Part shown: piece by piece, positions 46,901 to 54,000 of the stretch | Position numbering within the stretch: position 1 is the first letter of the stretch | How the letters are laid out: each line of letters begins with the position of its first letter | From: Litsea cubeba | Lineage: Eukaryota > Streptophyta > Magnoliopsida > Laurales > Lauraceae | Assembly (NCBI GenBank): GCA_012931725.1 | Contig: CM022944.1 | Coordinates: forward strand, 115,449,412-115,513,411 | Length of the DNA stretch: 64,000 nucleotides | Reading direction: 5' to 3' | The notes under the pieces: model-generated | Database searches by the model: none | Seen by the model: only the letters and a program-made list of their open reading frames with translations | Told to the model about the DNA's origin: nothing | Made by a program: the position numbers and the translations under genes

Positions 46901-48693
46901 TCAAAGGTTTTAAAATCTTGCCTTTATAAGTTGTTCAATTAGGGAGATATAATTGGAGAGAGAGAGAGAGAGGTAGATTCTTTCCAAATTGGGTAGCTTG
47001 GTGAATCCAAATTGGGTAGCTTGGTGGTCAAGAGCTTCCTAATTTTTCTCCAACTCTGGCTTTCTTGGAAGTTGCCATTGAATTCTTCTCAAATTAGAAA
47101 GCCTTCAAATAAAGGAGATTTCTTTGCAAAAATCACCTAGTGTTGGACGTCGCATGCTTCTTGATTTTCTTTCTTCTTTTTCTTGCTTCTTTCCTTCTTG
47201 GCTTGCTTGATTTCCTTGCATTTCTCCGAAGTCTTCTAATTCTTTCCTCTCTTGAACTCTTTTTGAAAATTTGAATTATCAAATCTCCTAAAAACTAGGA
47301 GAATTCTTTGCTTGCAACACTTTGAATGGTGGGCCCTACCTTGGACGCCACCCCTCCTTGGGATTCTCGTGGTCCCATCAAGGCGGTCTTTCTTTTTTCT
47401 TCTTCAATTTCTCTTTTCTAATTTCCTCCTCTTGAATTTCTCTTCATGCGGGCCCCCTTTTCTTGAATTTCCGACAAAAGGAAAGCAATTATATTAAAAA
47501 GAATAATTTTATGCAAAAAACTATCATGCCATGCGGCCATTTTGACATGTATGAATGCAAGCAACTACACCACCTTGCTCAGATTTTCGTGTACAATCCA
47601 ATGGTGCAAAGAAATTTCGTATGTTTTAAGTGTAGAATTGAAGATATTCAAGAGGATAGTCCTATAATTTAAAAAGATTAATTTCATAAAAACATTCATT
47701 TTTTCATATTTAAACTAATTTTCACTTGAAATCCACTTTAAGCACCATGATGCACAATTTTATGAAATTCAATGCAATTATTCCTAAATTAGTCCAAATT
47801 CTACATGAAATGATGACAGTGATATGCAATTTTATGGACTTATCAACCGGGCCCACTGCTATGTTTTTTGGTGGAATATGCTTTCACTGTATGCTTTTCT
47901 CATTTCTATGGCGCCAATTCTCACATTCAGAATTCTTTCTAAATGTTCAAGGTTATTTTCCTTTATTTTGACTCATTTTCTCTCTTCATGTTGAATTTAG
48001 AATTATTCCAGTGAAGAGGAGCTCTACTGTGTTTTTGTACCCACTAATCATCTTTACATTGGTGATGTATTTCTTATCAACTCCAAAGATGTCATTCGAC
48101 CGAACCTTTCCGTTCGTGAAGGAATTGGTAAGGGTTATTTTTATTATGTTATTATAATTAGATAATTTCATATTACTTACACGCCTGTGAATGGAGCTCC
48201 TAATTACAACTCCCACAAAACTGAAGCTCTATTTGGGATTACTGAATTTGAGTCCATTTGCAACTGAATTGAGCACTCAATTGAGTTTCTAAGCCAATAT
48301 CAGTTATGACAATCCTTGGTCAACTGTGCTTGGCTTCTACATTAAAGCTATAAATCAACCTGCTCAGCTTAGTCTGAATCAGAGTTTTAAGAATCTTGAT
48401 CAGTTTTTTTGAACTGTTATATGCTTGGTAATGTGGGCAGCAGGTGGATAGAAGATACATTCTTTTATTTCTTTCTCAAACACTTCTTAGCCGAGCAATA
48501 CTCACATTCTACCAGCATATAGAACAATGTTTCTTTCATCTCAACTCTTTTTTGGCAAATGGAGTCTGATACTCTGTGTTTGCTTGTGAAAATAGAGATT
48601 GTAGTCTCGGGCGGCATGTCGATGCCCCAGATTCTGTCAACCCTAGACTCAACTACCATACAAGTGGATAGAACTGGAGCTAGCAAAAGCTGA
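10118..48693 (+). CDS. LCV: LIKE-COV (DUF502/COV1-family) membrane protein, 7 exons
   Basis: Joined exons 10118-10264, 34101-34153, 38235-38344, 42771-42938, 43013-43110, 48001-48127 and 48596-48693 give one frame of 266 codons plus TGA. Every intron has GT...AG borders. The protein has a serine-rich N-terminus (1-49), a [10 protein letters not shown] motif, a first membrane segment (about 67-88, [20 protein letters not shown]), a second (about 107-135), then conserved [45 protein letters not shown] and [16 protein letters not shown] blocks. These are hallmarks of the plant COV1/LIKE-COV family. Arabidopsis COV1 affects vascular patterning and has been reported at the trans-Golgi network; function here is by homology. 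Length is normal for the family. The gene looks intact although introns 1, 2, 3 and 5 (23.8, 4.1, 4.4 and 4.9 kb) are packed with transposons; introns 4 and 6 are 74 and 468 bp. The start is the first ATG of the conserved N-terminus (MGDERSS...[17 protein letters not shown]). Confidence 0.93.
10265..11496 (+). other. Start of LCV intron 1, no element recognised
   Basis: Non-coding sequence with T-rich intron character up to about 10,700, then sequence of unknown origin. Antisense frames at about 10,900-11,150 have no recognisable domain. 11492-11496 (GAGAA) is the target duplication of the gypsy element that follows. Confidence 0.6.
11497..11892 (-). repeat. 3' LTR of the gypsy element
   Basis: 396 bp, TG...CA ends. 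Differs from the other LTR by small changes near GAAGGTTACG, at GGGAATTC (one G fewer) and at GGACCCATC (one C fewer). Confidence 0.95.
11853..16662 (-). pseudogene. Gypsy gag-pol polyprotein, frame-broken
   Basis: On the minus strand a likely gag start at 16662 ([10 protein letters not shown]) is followed by frame breaks near 16590, 16175 and 15700. Gag shows the IWWQSIE...FLPSDYID motif and a zinc knuckle [14 protein letters not shown] (about 15545-15500). The protease site reads [11 protein letters not shown], where the usual aspartate of D(S/G)G is asparagine. RT (about 14640-13900) carries [12 protein letters not shown]. RNase H follows ([15 protein letters not shown], about 13770). Integrase has the HHCC finger (H...GHLGRDKT...CERCRTC) and the D,D,E residues in SMDF, SDRDTKF and QTEVVNR. 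A chromodomain ([15 protein letters not shown], about 12030) is last. Further breaks occur near 13830, 13120 and 12300. It cannot make an intact polyprotein. Confidence 0.85.
16663..17747 (-). other. Gypsy 5' leader with a 49-nt poly-A (poly-T on +)
   Basis: Roughly 1.1 kb lies between the primer site and gag. On the plus strand 16665-16713 is 49 consecutive T, which is poly-A just upstream of the gag start in the element's sense. The two long plus-strand frames here (16792-17208 and 17339-17764) are G-rich artefacts. Their GGGATTTGG-like triplet repetition reflects composition, not a protein family. Confidence 0.7.
17762..18159 (-). repeat. 5' LTR of the gypsy element
   Basis: 398 bp. On the minus strand the PBS follows directly, so this copy is the 5' LTR. 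A CTATATATAG palindrome near 17935-17944 could be the promoter TATA region. Confidence 0.95.
18165..18921. other. Intron 1 sequence between two retrotransposons
   Basis: Purine-rich to about 18,250. CTTCTAATACCATG at about 18,337-18,350 looks like a Met-tRNA primer site beside an old LTR start (TTAGTTTCTACA), but no partner LTR was found. No gene. Confidence 0.4.
18922..19157 (-). repeat. 3' LTR of the deleted copia element
   Basis: 236 bp, differing from the partner by a few substitutions (for example TTGCAATGGG against TTGCATTGGG) and a TA-count change. Confidence 0.93.
19180..19605 (-). pseudogene. Copia RNase H C-terminal remnant
   Basis: The frame contains [54 protein letters not shown] and [15 protein letters not shown], the conserved end of copia RNase H. 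It follows the truncated protease directly, marking the junction of the internal deletion (about 19,610-19,700). Confidence 0.9.
19705..20929 (-). pseudogene. Copia gag and protease start, broken
   Basis: Gag starts [18 protein letters not shown] at 20929. Codon 19 is TAG where the related element has tryptophan, so translation would stop at once. The frame then runs open from 20779 to 19877 with the UBN2-type gag region and two zinc knuckles, [14 protein letters not shown] and [15 protein letters not shown] shifted frame (19926-19705) continues into protease, where [11 protein letters not shown] has Asp in place of the usual Gly of DSGA. The rest of pol is deleted. Confidence 0.85.
21587..21824 (-). 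repeat. 5' LTR of the deleted copia element
   Basis: 238 bp. The target copy AGAGT follows directly. Confidence 0.93.
21830..22302. other. A/T-rich intron 1 sequence, nothing recognised
   Basis: No coding or terminal-repeat structure seen. 22303-22307 (GATTA) is the target duplication of the next element. Confidence 0.5.
22308..23719 (+). repeat. Left LTR of the TRIM-like element, split by a LINE
   Basis: 22308-22365 and about 23367-23719 together match the right LTR. About 35 bp present in the other LTR (ATGATTTATAATTAG...) is missing at the LINE junction, so insertion was accompanied by a deletion. Confidence 0.85.
22366..23366 (-). pseudogene. 5'-truncated RTE-type LINE
   Basis: Antisense frames carry the C-terminal half of an RTE-like reverse transcriptase. 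23326-22970 holds [19 protein letters not shown] and [13 protein letters not shown] (catalytic ADD), and 22850-22392 holds [29 protein letters not shown] and [13 protein letters not shown] shift separates them near 22,860-22,970. The 3' end on the minus strand is GGCTTGGTTTGGTTTGG, the TTGGT-type tail seen on plant RTE elements. The 5' part (endonuclease, RT fingers) is absent, typical of truncated target-primed insertion. Confidence 0.85.
23720..24130 (+). other. Interior of the TRIM-like element
   Basis: Contains the primer site at the left, the polypurine tract at the right, and about 380 bp without coding capacity. Confidence 0.8.
24577..24719 (-). repeat. Four tandem hairpin units in the LTR
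   Basis: Four 33-38-nt copies of the pattern TATGCTT...GGCTAAGCAATAACCTTACAAT. In copies 1, 2 and 4 the ends TGCTT and AAGCA can pair. In copy 3 both sides change together (GTTGTTT and AAACAAC), keeping the pairing. The same units recur at +5886 in the other LTR. Confidence 0.7.
24884..25282 (-). repeat. Tiled inverted repeats in the LTR
   Basis: Successive or nested arms: 24884-24895/24959-24970 (12 bp perfect), 24973-24987/25051-25063 (two extra bases on one side), 25075-25085/25118-25128 (11 bp), 25134-25142/25218-25226 (9 bp), 25152-25162/25184-25194 (11 bp), 25174-25183/25201-25210 (10 bp) and 25235-25245/25272-25282 (11 bp). Repeated in the other LTR at +5886. Confidence 0.8.
25553..25700. 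repeat. GC-rich GGTCGACC palindrome cluster in the LTR
   Basis: In an otherwise A/T-rich LTR, this segment carries several GGTCGACC or near copies, a perfect 24-bp palindrome (25672-25695, centred on GGTCGACC), and small hairpins AACGGTCA/TGACCGTT and AGAGCC/GGCTCT. The equivalent in the other LTR is 31439-31586. The overlapping short frames on both strands are a by-product of this composition. Confidence 0.8.
26602..28525 (-). repeat. Quasi-periodic array of imperfect hairpins with a shared loop motif
   Basis: Units of roughly 50-70 nt each contain a version of ATATAACTAT (about 17 copies, for example 26644, 26991, 27051, 27420, 27476, 27541, 27777, 28077, 28135, 28195, 28312, 28384, 28448, 28498). 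The flanks of each copy pair with each other, not with other units. Perfect arms: 26976-26984/27010-27018, 27405-27413/27437-27445, 27451-27460/27483-27492, 27763-27770/27796-27803, 27818-27826/27856-27864, 27996-28006/28035-28045, 28177-28185/28212-28220 and 28483-28490/28515-28522. Near-perfect longer arms: 27023-27041/27071-27090, 28057-28070/28091-28106, 28119-28129/28151-28162, 28231-28245/28273-28287 and 28431-28442/28466-28477. It occupies the place of pol. Confidence 0.8.
28539..30113 (-). CDS. Gag-derived coiled-coil/zinc-knuckle protein of the young element
   Basis: An uninterrupted 524-residue frame. Residues about 40-290 are a long heptad-like K/E/L/N-rich coiled coil with three internal repeats of the pattern LSNAQ.ELN....[17 protein letters not shown]. 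After it come [21 protein letters not shown] and a zinc knuckle [14 protein letters not shown] (residues 335-348), then a very basic lysine/serine-rich tail. This order (coiled coil, GLG motif, CCHC) matches the C-terminal half of SIRE-type copia gag proteins. The N-terminal UBN2 part and all of pol are missing. An open frame in a young element suggests it may still be made; a role in RNA binding or particle assembly is inference. Confidence 0.75.
   Translation of the reverse strand: MKIIRMDSTSLDFVDSCVDSSRPLLLPSIGVSNIKINESKSKSKEEEYDENEAYEELYTWSFELSKKNKRLKEESKRLNQELVSSKDELREKEELINCAESKFMISLHNLYNAQDELKDLKIGYDNLNKENSKLRDQLQRQDKDFNNLESKSSISKENLSNAQIELNKIKINCDELKKENLSLRDTLKRQDENIIHLRSKLTISMENLSNAQNNLNTLELGSNVVNELEMKLKLANEELIKFKGIEQELTKVKNENSTLKTKVTQLETYKQKYECKFTQSEERLEKLFKLGKSKGDRTGLGFDRNTSYDPKFTNTFVKGESSFSSTHTSLPMSKCNYCGIEGHFRFECKQRRSNVSKSIFEPKKGKSNSMMDKTPKTKENSMKLKQVKSIKKESPKIDSKKIKQVKSSLKESINKKVLNLPPISQMKELLNKVAKLNLKFKSQLKGGDKKKRKMVQTPKKQTHQKTNHQSKLNLVKSISHGDKSKLIIYQVKSPRVGEKFKLDLKVHPSQDLRWIPKVRQIDKP
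30212..31972 (-). repeat. 5' LTR of the young element
   Basis: 1761 bp, the same features as the other LTR offset by 5886 bp. The primer site lies just left of it on the plus-strand map. Confidence 0.95.
32230..34100 (+). other. Distal intron 1 with possible retroposed 3' end
   Basis: T tracts lie at about 32759-32770 and 32789-32811. AATAAAATTTTGTAATTGATC followed by an A-run at about 32885-32917 looks like the polyadenylated end of a LINE or retrocopy, but no protein match supports it. TTGCATGCACATCTCAGCAC near 33356-33375 faintly recalls the RTE LINE antisense sequence. It ends at the exon 2 acceptor. Confidence 0.4.
34101..34153 (+). CDS. LCV: LCV exon 2
   Basis: Acceptor TGTAG/GCATTT and donor GGATG/GTGAGC. 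It encodes [17 protein letters not shown] and two bases of the next cysteine codon. It is only 53 nt and follows a 23,836-bp intron. Confidence 0.92.
34768..35152. mobile_element. Probable MITE in LCV intron 2
   Basis: The left end GGAATTCTCAGAAACTCCCC and the right end, read in reverse complement as GGAGTGCTAGAAAACTCCC, match as imperfect terminal inverted repeats. No clean target duplication was found, because CA and AT repeats flank the two sides. Confidence 0.5.
35153..36690 (+). other. LCV intron 2 with a possible LINE relic
   Basis: About 35,400-35,720 contains TATCCATCTTAGTATACACATCTC and following words that resemble the antisense LINE sequence at 22,680-22,760 (ACATCCATCTTAGCATTCTC), with stops in all frames. 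No gene otherwise. Confidence 0.4.
36701..37521. mobile_element. 821-bp MULE-type MITE with GACACG ends and 92-bp tandem repeats
   Basis: The ends TAGGAAGCACGGACAC and GTGTCCGTGCTTCTTA are inverted repeats. GCTAACACTC is duplicated at 36691-36700 and 37522-37531, a 10-bp duplication of the Mutator size class. Subterminal zones are crowded with GACACG/CGTGTC words, including the palindrome CCGACACGTGTCGG. The middle (36918 to about 37377) is five tandem copies of a 91-92-nt unit starting AGTAAAAAATGAAAAGAAAA. No coding frame. Confidence 0.85.
37532..38234 (+). other. Distal LCV intron 2, no element recognised
   Basis: Unremarkable A/T-rich sequence ending at the exon 3 acceptor. Confidence 0.5.
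38235..38344 (+). CDS. LCV: LCV exon 3
   Basis: Acceptor GCTGCAG/CGTTAT and donor CTTTG/GTATGC. It encodes the first membrane segment and the loop [18 protein letters not shown]. Confidence 0.95.
38827..39214 (+). mobile_element. Probable solo LTR in LCV intron 3
   Basis: It starts TGATGCAGGCC, contains CTCTATATAAGG (TATA-like, about 39017) and typical post-TATA LTR wording, and is bracketed by CAAAG (38822-38826 and 39215-39219). The right end does not finish in CA, so the border or the duplication may be off. No matching second LTR or interior was seen. Confidence 0.5.
39757..39972 (+). pseudogene. atpA: Plastid-derived atpA fragment (nuclear insertion)
   Basis: The frame encodes [39 protein letters not shown] and, after a divergent stretch, [11 protein letters not shown]. 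This follows the C-terminal region of the chloroplast ATP synthase alpha subunit ([40 protein letters not shown]). The nucleotide sequence also reads like plastid atpA, for example TTGGAACTGGCTCAATTCGCAGA. It is diverged and lacks the rest of the gene. It lies inside LCV intron 3, so it is an old plastid-to-nucleus transfer. Confidence 0.82.
39973..42103 (+). other. LCV intron 3, mostly unclassified
   Basis: No gene. A perfect hairpin (41349-41359/41365-41375, ATTCCTGTGAG arms, 5-nt loop) marks the start of what may be a MITE with GGGGCCCACC words (about 41349-41600). A T tract is at about 41767-41784. Confidence 0.5.
42114..42561. mobile_element. 448-bp MULE-type MITE with GTACGG-rich ends
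   Basis: TGGTTTCACT is duplicated at 42104-42113 and 42562-42571. The inner ends CAATGTTACCAGAAACGC and the reverse complement of the right end, GAGTTGCCAGATTCGC, match imperfectly. Subterminal zones contain repeated ACGGGTACGG-like words, similar in design to the element at 36701-37521 but different in sequence. The 140-codon frame across it is not a gene. Confidence 0.75.
42771..42938 (+). CDS. LCV: LCV exon 4
   Basis: Acceptor TTGGTTAG/GGCTTG and donor CACCTG/GTACTT. It encodes the second membrane segment ([20 protein letters not shown]) through ISSAISP. Confidence 0.95.
43013..43110 (+). CDS. LCV: LCV exon 5
   Basis: Acceptor TATGCAG/ATCAGA and donor CTTCAG/GTCTGA. It encodes [19 protein letters not shown] and [14 protein letters not shown]. 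The intron before it is only 74 bp. Confidence 0.95.
43531..45151. mobile_element. 1.6-kb Mutator-like element with ~86-bp terminal inverted repeats
   Basis: The left end (GAGTTTTTTACTAAAAGACC... to CACCCCTTGAC) is repeated inverted at the right end (GTCAAGGAG... to ...TAGTAAAAAAACTC). TTTTATTTT is duplicated at 43522-43530 and 45152-45160. Long inverted ends with a 9-bp duplication are Mutator traits. No transposase is present. The interior holds a GA tract (about 43920-43972), about four copies of a roughly 110-130-bp unit ending in ACAACCATGGT (about 43800-44300), and a nested foldback (about 44561-44880). Confidence 0.85.
44561..44880. mobile_element. Foldback/MITE nested inside the MULE
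   Basis: Left ACTCCATTTTGGGGCCACAT and CCCATCCCCTC are matched inverted at the right by GAGGGGATGGG and TGTGGACCCAAAAATGGAGT. The arms are about 65 bp with a roughly 185-bp spacer. No coding capacity. Confidence 0.65.
45400..48000 (+). other. Rest of LCV intron 5, nothing identified with confidence
   Basis: GA microsatellites near 46661-46686 and 46952-46972. 45,985-46,700 reads like diverged LTR or leader sequence (AAGGTTGTCATGAAGTAATAAATCTCAG), but no borders were found. It ends at the exon 6 acceptor. Confidence 0.45.
48001..48127 (+). CDS. LCV: LCV exon 6
   Basis: Acceptor GAATTTAG/AATTAT and donor GGAATTG/GTAAGG. It encodes [19 protein letters not shown] through LSVREGI, the most conserved soluble block of the family. 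Confidence 0.95.
48596..48693 (+). CDS. LCV: LCV exon 7 and stop
   Basis: Acceptor GAAAATAG/AGATTG. It encodes [19 protein letters not shown] and a short variable tail ending GASKS, then TGA at 48691-48693. Confidence 0.94.
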
Positions 48694-50033
48694 AAGTGGA
48701 CAGAGACTTGTATTCTTATTCCCTTATACTTGGGCCATCAGGTGTGTGGTTTGTTTCAGTTAGTTTTCATGTCTCTGCGGTCGGGAAGATTCTGATGGCA
48801 TCATATGCGCTCAATGCAGCGCAGAATGTTGTTCATTTGGAGTGAGGGTTTGTATGTGGAATTAGCATATCTTCTCGAAGAACAGATTTTCCAGCTTCAT
48901 CCTTGTATGGTTTCTTGCACAAACAACCAGGGAATCTGAATAGAGAATCTAGGCTTCCGTACACTTGTTTGAGATTCTAGGTCATAATCATATTGGAATT
49001 TTAGCCCCTTTTACCATCCCATCATATGTTATCCTTGCAACTACAAAGAGTGTTGATTTTTGTCCTCTTGAAATACATATGGATGTCTGTAGAATGGCGA
49101 ACTAGTGTGTGGATATCTTTTTTTTATGCACTCTATTTATGTTGCTATTTTCCCCACCTTTGTTTATTTTCTGTGTTGCAAATTGTATCCTTAAAGGGCA
49201 CATTCGGTGCTAGGTGAGAAATCCTTGAGCAATCCATAAATGTGAGGATTTCTCACTGCCACTTGGAACAAGTATTCCTCAGTGAGAAATTGTATGGCTT
49301 AGGATTTCATAAGGATATCTGTGCGTATCAATGCATATAGATGAGGAAATTTGGTATCAATGCCTATCGTTGGGGATTTATAATTGCCAAACTTGCATTT
49401 TCCATGACTTAGTGAAAAACTGATGAGAATACTCGAGGACATTGCCAAACATTGATGTTAAGTGCCAAGGTTCAAACCCACATATTCATGTGAAAAGACT
49501 CTTTAACCACCAAGCTCTAGTTTGGACCCTGGTTGTTAATTGCATACTATTTATGTAGGAGATAATATATGATCAACCTTATCGATGATTTTAAGTTGTA
49601 TATTTACAATGTTGGTGCCTCAGAAGATTTGGACGTTCAAAATATCCATCTGCAAGTATTGACCTCTATGGGTTCAAGTTTCAGTTTGGCCACACCACCA
49701 GATTGAGAGTTCATTGAAGAAAGAAAGAGGCAGTGATGGAATCTTATGACTGTTCTGAAACATTGTGAGTTTTAGGCATGAAGGGGCTGCCTTAAGCACA
49801 ATCTGAACGTTCTTTTGGGATTCCGAAAAAGTGGGACTTAAATGTGTGAAATTGTGATTTGTTGAAATAATAATTTTAGCTTGATCAAGTTTTTCTCATT
49901 TGATGGTAGATTTGATTCTGATGAAAGTGGATCTTGGGCCCACCAGGGCAGAAATGGGTTGAAGTATCACTATGAATGGTTTAGATATTTGAGAGGTGAA
50001 CCCATGTGATTTTGAGTGCCTGGCTTTATTGAT
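48694..50033 (+). other. LCV 3' flank and intergenic DNA
   Basis: The first few hundred bases are probably 3' UTR. No single convincing poly-A signal stands out. 49,196-49,460 has inverted-looking ends (GGCACATTCGGTGC, ACATTGCCAAACATTG) that might be a decayed MITE. No gene. Confidence 0.45.
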
Positions 50034-50038
50034 GAGGT

Positions 50039-51084
50039 TGACATTTTAGAGAGATGAAAGAAGAATATAGAAATAATGTTTGAAAACACAGTACCCTTAG
50101 GGCCTGTTTCTTTGTAAGAATTCTTGGAATTCCTGTCTGTTGGAATTTGTAGAATTTGAGAAGCTGGAATTTTGAAATGCTATAAATTCTAGCATTCCTA
50201 AATTCTCCGTTTCTTTTATACCTAGAATTCCTGCCTGAGAATTTCTTTTATACTCGAATCTCTGCACATTGCAATGATCTTCATCCCACTCCCATCTTCC
50301 CCATCAAACATCTCCATCGTCATCATAGCTCGGAGCCGCTTGCCTCAAAGGAAATCGAGATCACAATGATGCCCCTACAAATCCTCTTGAATTGAATGCT
50401 GTATCACAGTTTTGTCCAAAGAGGTTGGATATATGAATTCTAGGGTTTATTCGGTCTCGATATAAGAGGAGATGGATTTCTGGTACAAGCATTGAGGAAG
50501 ATGGTAGGGTTTTGAAAGATGTTAGACAAAAATGAAATTGATATTAAATCAAAAGAAAGGTGTGGATTTGGGGGTTTTGGGTTTCATGGAACCAGATATA
50601 TGAAAGGAGTGGAAAGAAAGAAGAAATAACCAGATCTGATTTTTTTTAGAGGTGCAGCGAAGAAGATGACCTTCCACCGTCAGAGAGAGCCGGAGTTCTA
50701 AAGAAGCCTCCCGGAATGCCAGAATTTGTAAATGCTGGAGCAAGAGCTAGCATTTAGAAATTTCACTTTTTTGGAATTCCAAAATGCTGCTTGCCTCAAA
50801 TGCTGCGAATTCTAGTAAATGAACATAGAATTTCTGACTGGAATTCAGGAATTCACAGACAGCCTGAATTCCTGTCAGAAATGCCTGGAAAGAAACAGGC
50901 CCTTAGAGTCGACTGTTCATTTCATTATATAGGGGCTGAATGCCCTGATTACATGTTGAATATCAATTATCTCCTCTTATCTAAAGCCTAATTATTCTGA
51001 TATACAAACTAAGTATGTACAGGTGTAGTTGACTAAGTAATTGATGAAGACTGGGCCCAACATGGGCCTGGGCTTGGATTGACA
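50039..51084 (-). repeat. 3' LTR of the copia element, interrupted by a MITE
   Basis: 50039-50102 and about 50901-51084 together match the 240-bp right LTR closely. Confidence 0.92.
50103..50900. mobile_element. ~800-bp hAT-type MITE in the copia LTR
   Basis: The ends CCTGTTTCTTT and AAAGAAACAGG are inverted. CCTTAGGG (50095-50102) and CCTTAGAG (50901-50908) form an 8-bp duplication with one change, the size made by hAT transposases. The intact LTR at 56333-56572 shows the pre-insertion site. The interior is rich in GGAATTC/GAATTCC words. No transposase. Confidence 0.85.
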
Positions 51085-51091
51085 CCCCTCC

Positions 51092-54000
51092 TCAAATTGA
51101 TGCTGGAGAGTCATAAAGCAGCAATTTGGAAACAAGAAATTGATGTCGAGGCCGAGGTAGTCCCTTTGTGAAGATATCCGCAAATTGAAACTCTGTAGAG
51201 ACATGAGGTAGACTAATGACATCCCGCTTATATTCATCCCTAATAAAGTGACAGTCAACTTCGATATGTTTAGTACGTTCATGGAAGACATGATTTTCAG
51301 TAATACGGATAGCCCCAGTATTGTCGGCATGCAATGGAGTAAAAGAGGTTTGAGTGAACCCAAGTTCCGAAAGAAGCCCCCGTAGCCATAAGACTTCAGA
51401 ACAAGCAGAAGACATCGCCCTATATTCAGCTTCCGTGGAAGATCTGGACACACGTTCTTGTTTCTTGCACTTCCAAGAAATGAGCGAATTTCCAAGGTAC
51501 ATGCACCAACCAGTAGTAGAACGACGCGTGTCTTGACAACCTGCCCAGTCAGCATCCGCATAAGCAGTCGGAAGAAGAGGATTATCCTTTGGATAATATA
51601 AACCACGAGAGACAGTTTTCAGCAAATAACGGATAATGCGCTTCACAGCTGTCAAATGAAGATGTCGAGGAGCAGTCATGAACTGGCTTACAAGATTAAC
51701 AGCATAGGATATGTCAGGTCTAGTGATAGTGAGATAGACAAGACTTCCCACCAGGCGCCGATATGTATGAGGATCAGGAAGAAGCTCGCCATCATCTTTA
51801 CGCAGCTTTAGATTGACCTCGACAGGTGTATCAACAGGCGAAGAATCTTGTAGGTCAGCCAACTCAATAAGGTCTGATGTGTATTTGTGTTGATTTAAAA
51901 AGAGACCTTTTGGAGATTGATGCACCTCTAAGCCCAAGAAATAATGCAAAGGACCCAAATCCTTCATATGAAAGTAAGTCCGGAGGGAAGATTGGACAGA
52001 TTTGATCATACCATCATCTGTGCCAGTGATAATAATATCGTCAACATACATCAGAAGTACAGTAACCCCGGTAGATGTGTGGCATAGAAAGAGAGATGGA
52101 TCATAAGGGCTCTGAGTAAAGCCACTTTTGCATAAGCGACCCCGAAAGGTTTCGAACCATGCCCGAGGAGCTTGCTTGAGACCATAAAGCGATTTTCGCA
52201 GCCGACAGACGGACCTCTTGGAGGGAGAGGGGATGCCCTGTGGGATACGCATATAGACTTCTTCCTGCAAATCCCCATGGAGAAATGCATTTTTGACATC
52301 CATCTGGTATAATGGCCAAGAGTGAGATGCAGCAATGGCGAGAAGTAACCTAACAGATGTCATCTTTGCCACAGGTGCAAATGTCTCCTCGTAGTCGATG
52401 CCATACTCCTGTCTGTTTCCCAGTGCCACAAGTCTGGCTTTGTGTCGATCCAAGGACCCATCAGATTTAAGTTTGATCGAGTAGATCCATTTGCAACCAA
52501 TGAGCTTAACTGCTGACGGACACTCCACAATATCCCACGTGTGATTCAGATCCAGTGCATCTAATTCCTCCTTCATGGCTTGGTTCCAGCAATCTTGTTG
52601 GACAGCCTGTAAATAAGAACTTGGGATAGAGAGAGAAGATAGTGTGGTCATCAAAGAAGTATGGGTAAAGCCATACCGCTCAAGCGGTCTAGAATTTCTG
52701 GAGAAGCGACGTAAGGCATGAGTAGGTGTTGAACCAGTCGTCGGTGGAGGATCAGGAGGAGGACCATCTGCAGTGGGAGGTTTCTCTTGTCGGTGGTATA
52801 CAAAAGCAGGATTGAACCGAGTAACAGAGGTTGGATCCGAAAAACCGGGTAAGAAAACTGGGGAAGAGGGATGAGGACAGTCCATGTGAGTTTGGAAAAA
52901 ATATTAATTTTCAAAGAAAATAACATTCCGAGAAACCCTGATATGACAACCAATGGGATCATAACAAACAAAACCCTTTTGATTAGTGGCATAACCCAAA
53001 AAAGCACACATGCGAGATTGTGCGGTTAGTTTCATTCTTTCTGTGGGAGGTAGATGAACGAAGCAAACACAACCAAAGGTATGGAGGTGATCAAACACAG
53101 GATGATGACCAAACAATTTAAAATGAGGCGTTAAATGATCAATGGTAAGTGATGGAAGGCGGTTTATGAGATGGACAGCCGTGGTGAGAGCTTCAGTCCA
53201 AAAACGAGGGGGAACTGATGATTCAATCAGAAGAGTTCGAGTTACATCAAGAAGATGCCTGTTTTTTCCGTTCCGCGACTCCATTTTGTTGAGGAGTATA
53301 CGGACAGGTACGTTGAGAAATGATTCCTTTATTGTTTAAAAAATATTGAAAATCCTTGGAAACATACTCCCCCCCCTGAGTCTGAGCGCAAAGTTTTAAT
53401 GCATTGAGAGAATTGGTTTTCAACGTAGGTAACAAAAATTTTAAATGCATTAAGAACATCAGACTTCGAATGTAATAAATAAATCCAAGTGAATCTGCTA
53501 TAGTCATCAATGAAGGTTACAAAATACTTGAAATGACTATGGGAAAGGGTCGGAGCAATGCCCCAAACATCACTGTGAATCAAGTCAAAACATGCAGTGC
53601 TCCGTGTTATGGAGTGTGGAAAAGGTAAAGTTTTACTCTTTCCTAATTTACAAGCATCACATTCAAAAGAAGCAGTGGCAATGGGTGTATTTAATAATCC
53701 AGAGTGAAATAAAGCAGACAAAGTAGAGGCATTGGGATGACCAAGTCTATTATGCCACAATCTAGAATTATTCTGAACAAAAACACAAAATAACTGAGGG
53801 AAGGATTTATTCTGAATAACGGAAGACATTGGTAAAGAAAAAAGCCTGCCACGCTTAGGCCCCCTCGCGATCACTTCCCCCGACTCCTGGTCCTGCACAA
53901 CACATCCAGAAGAAGAAAAGGAAATAGTGTTATTATTTTCAACAAGTTGACCCACAGAAACCAAATTGGTAGCAAGATTAGGAGAAACTAAAACATTGGT

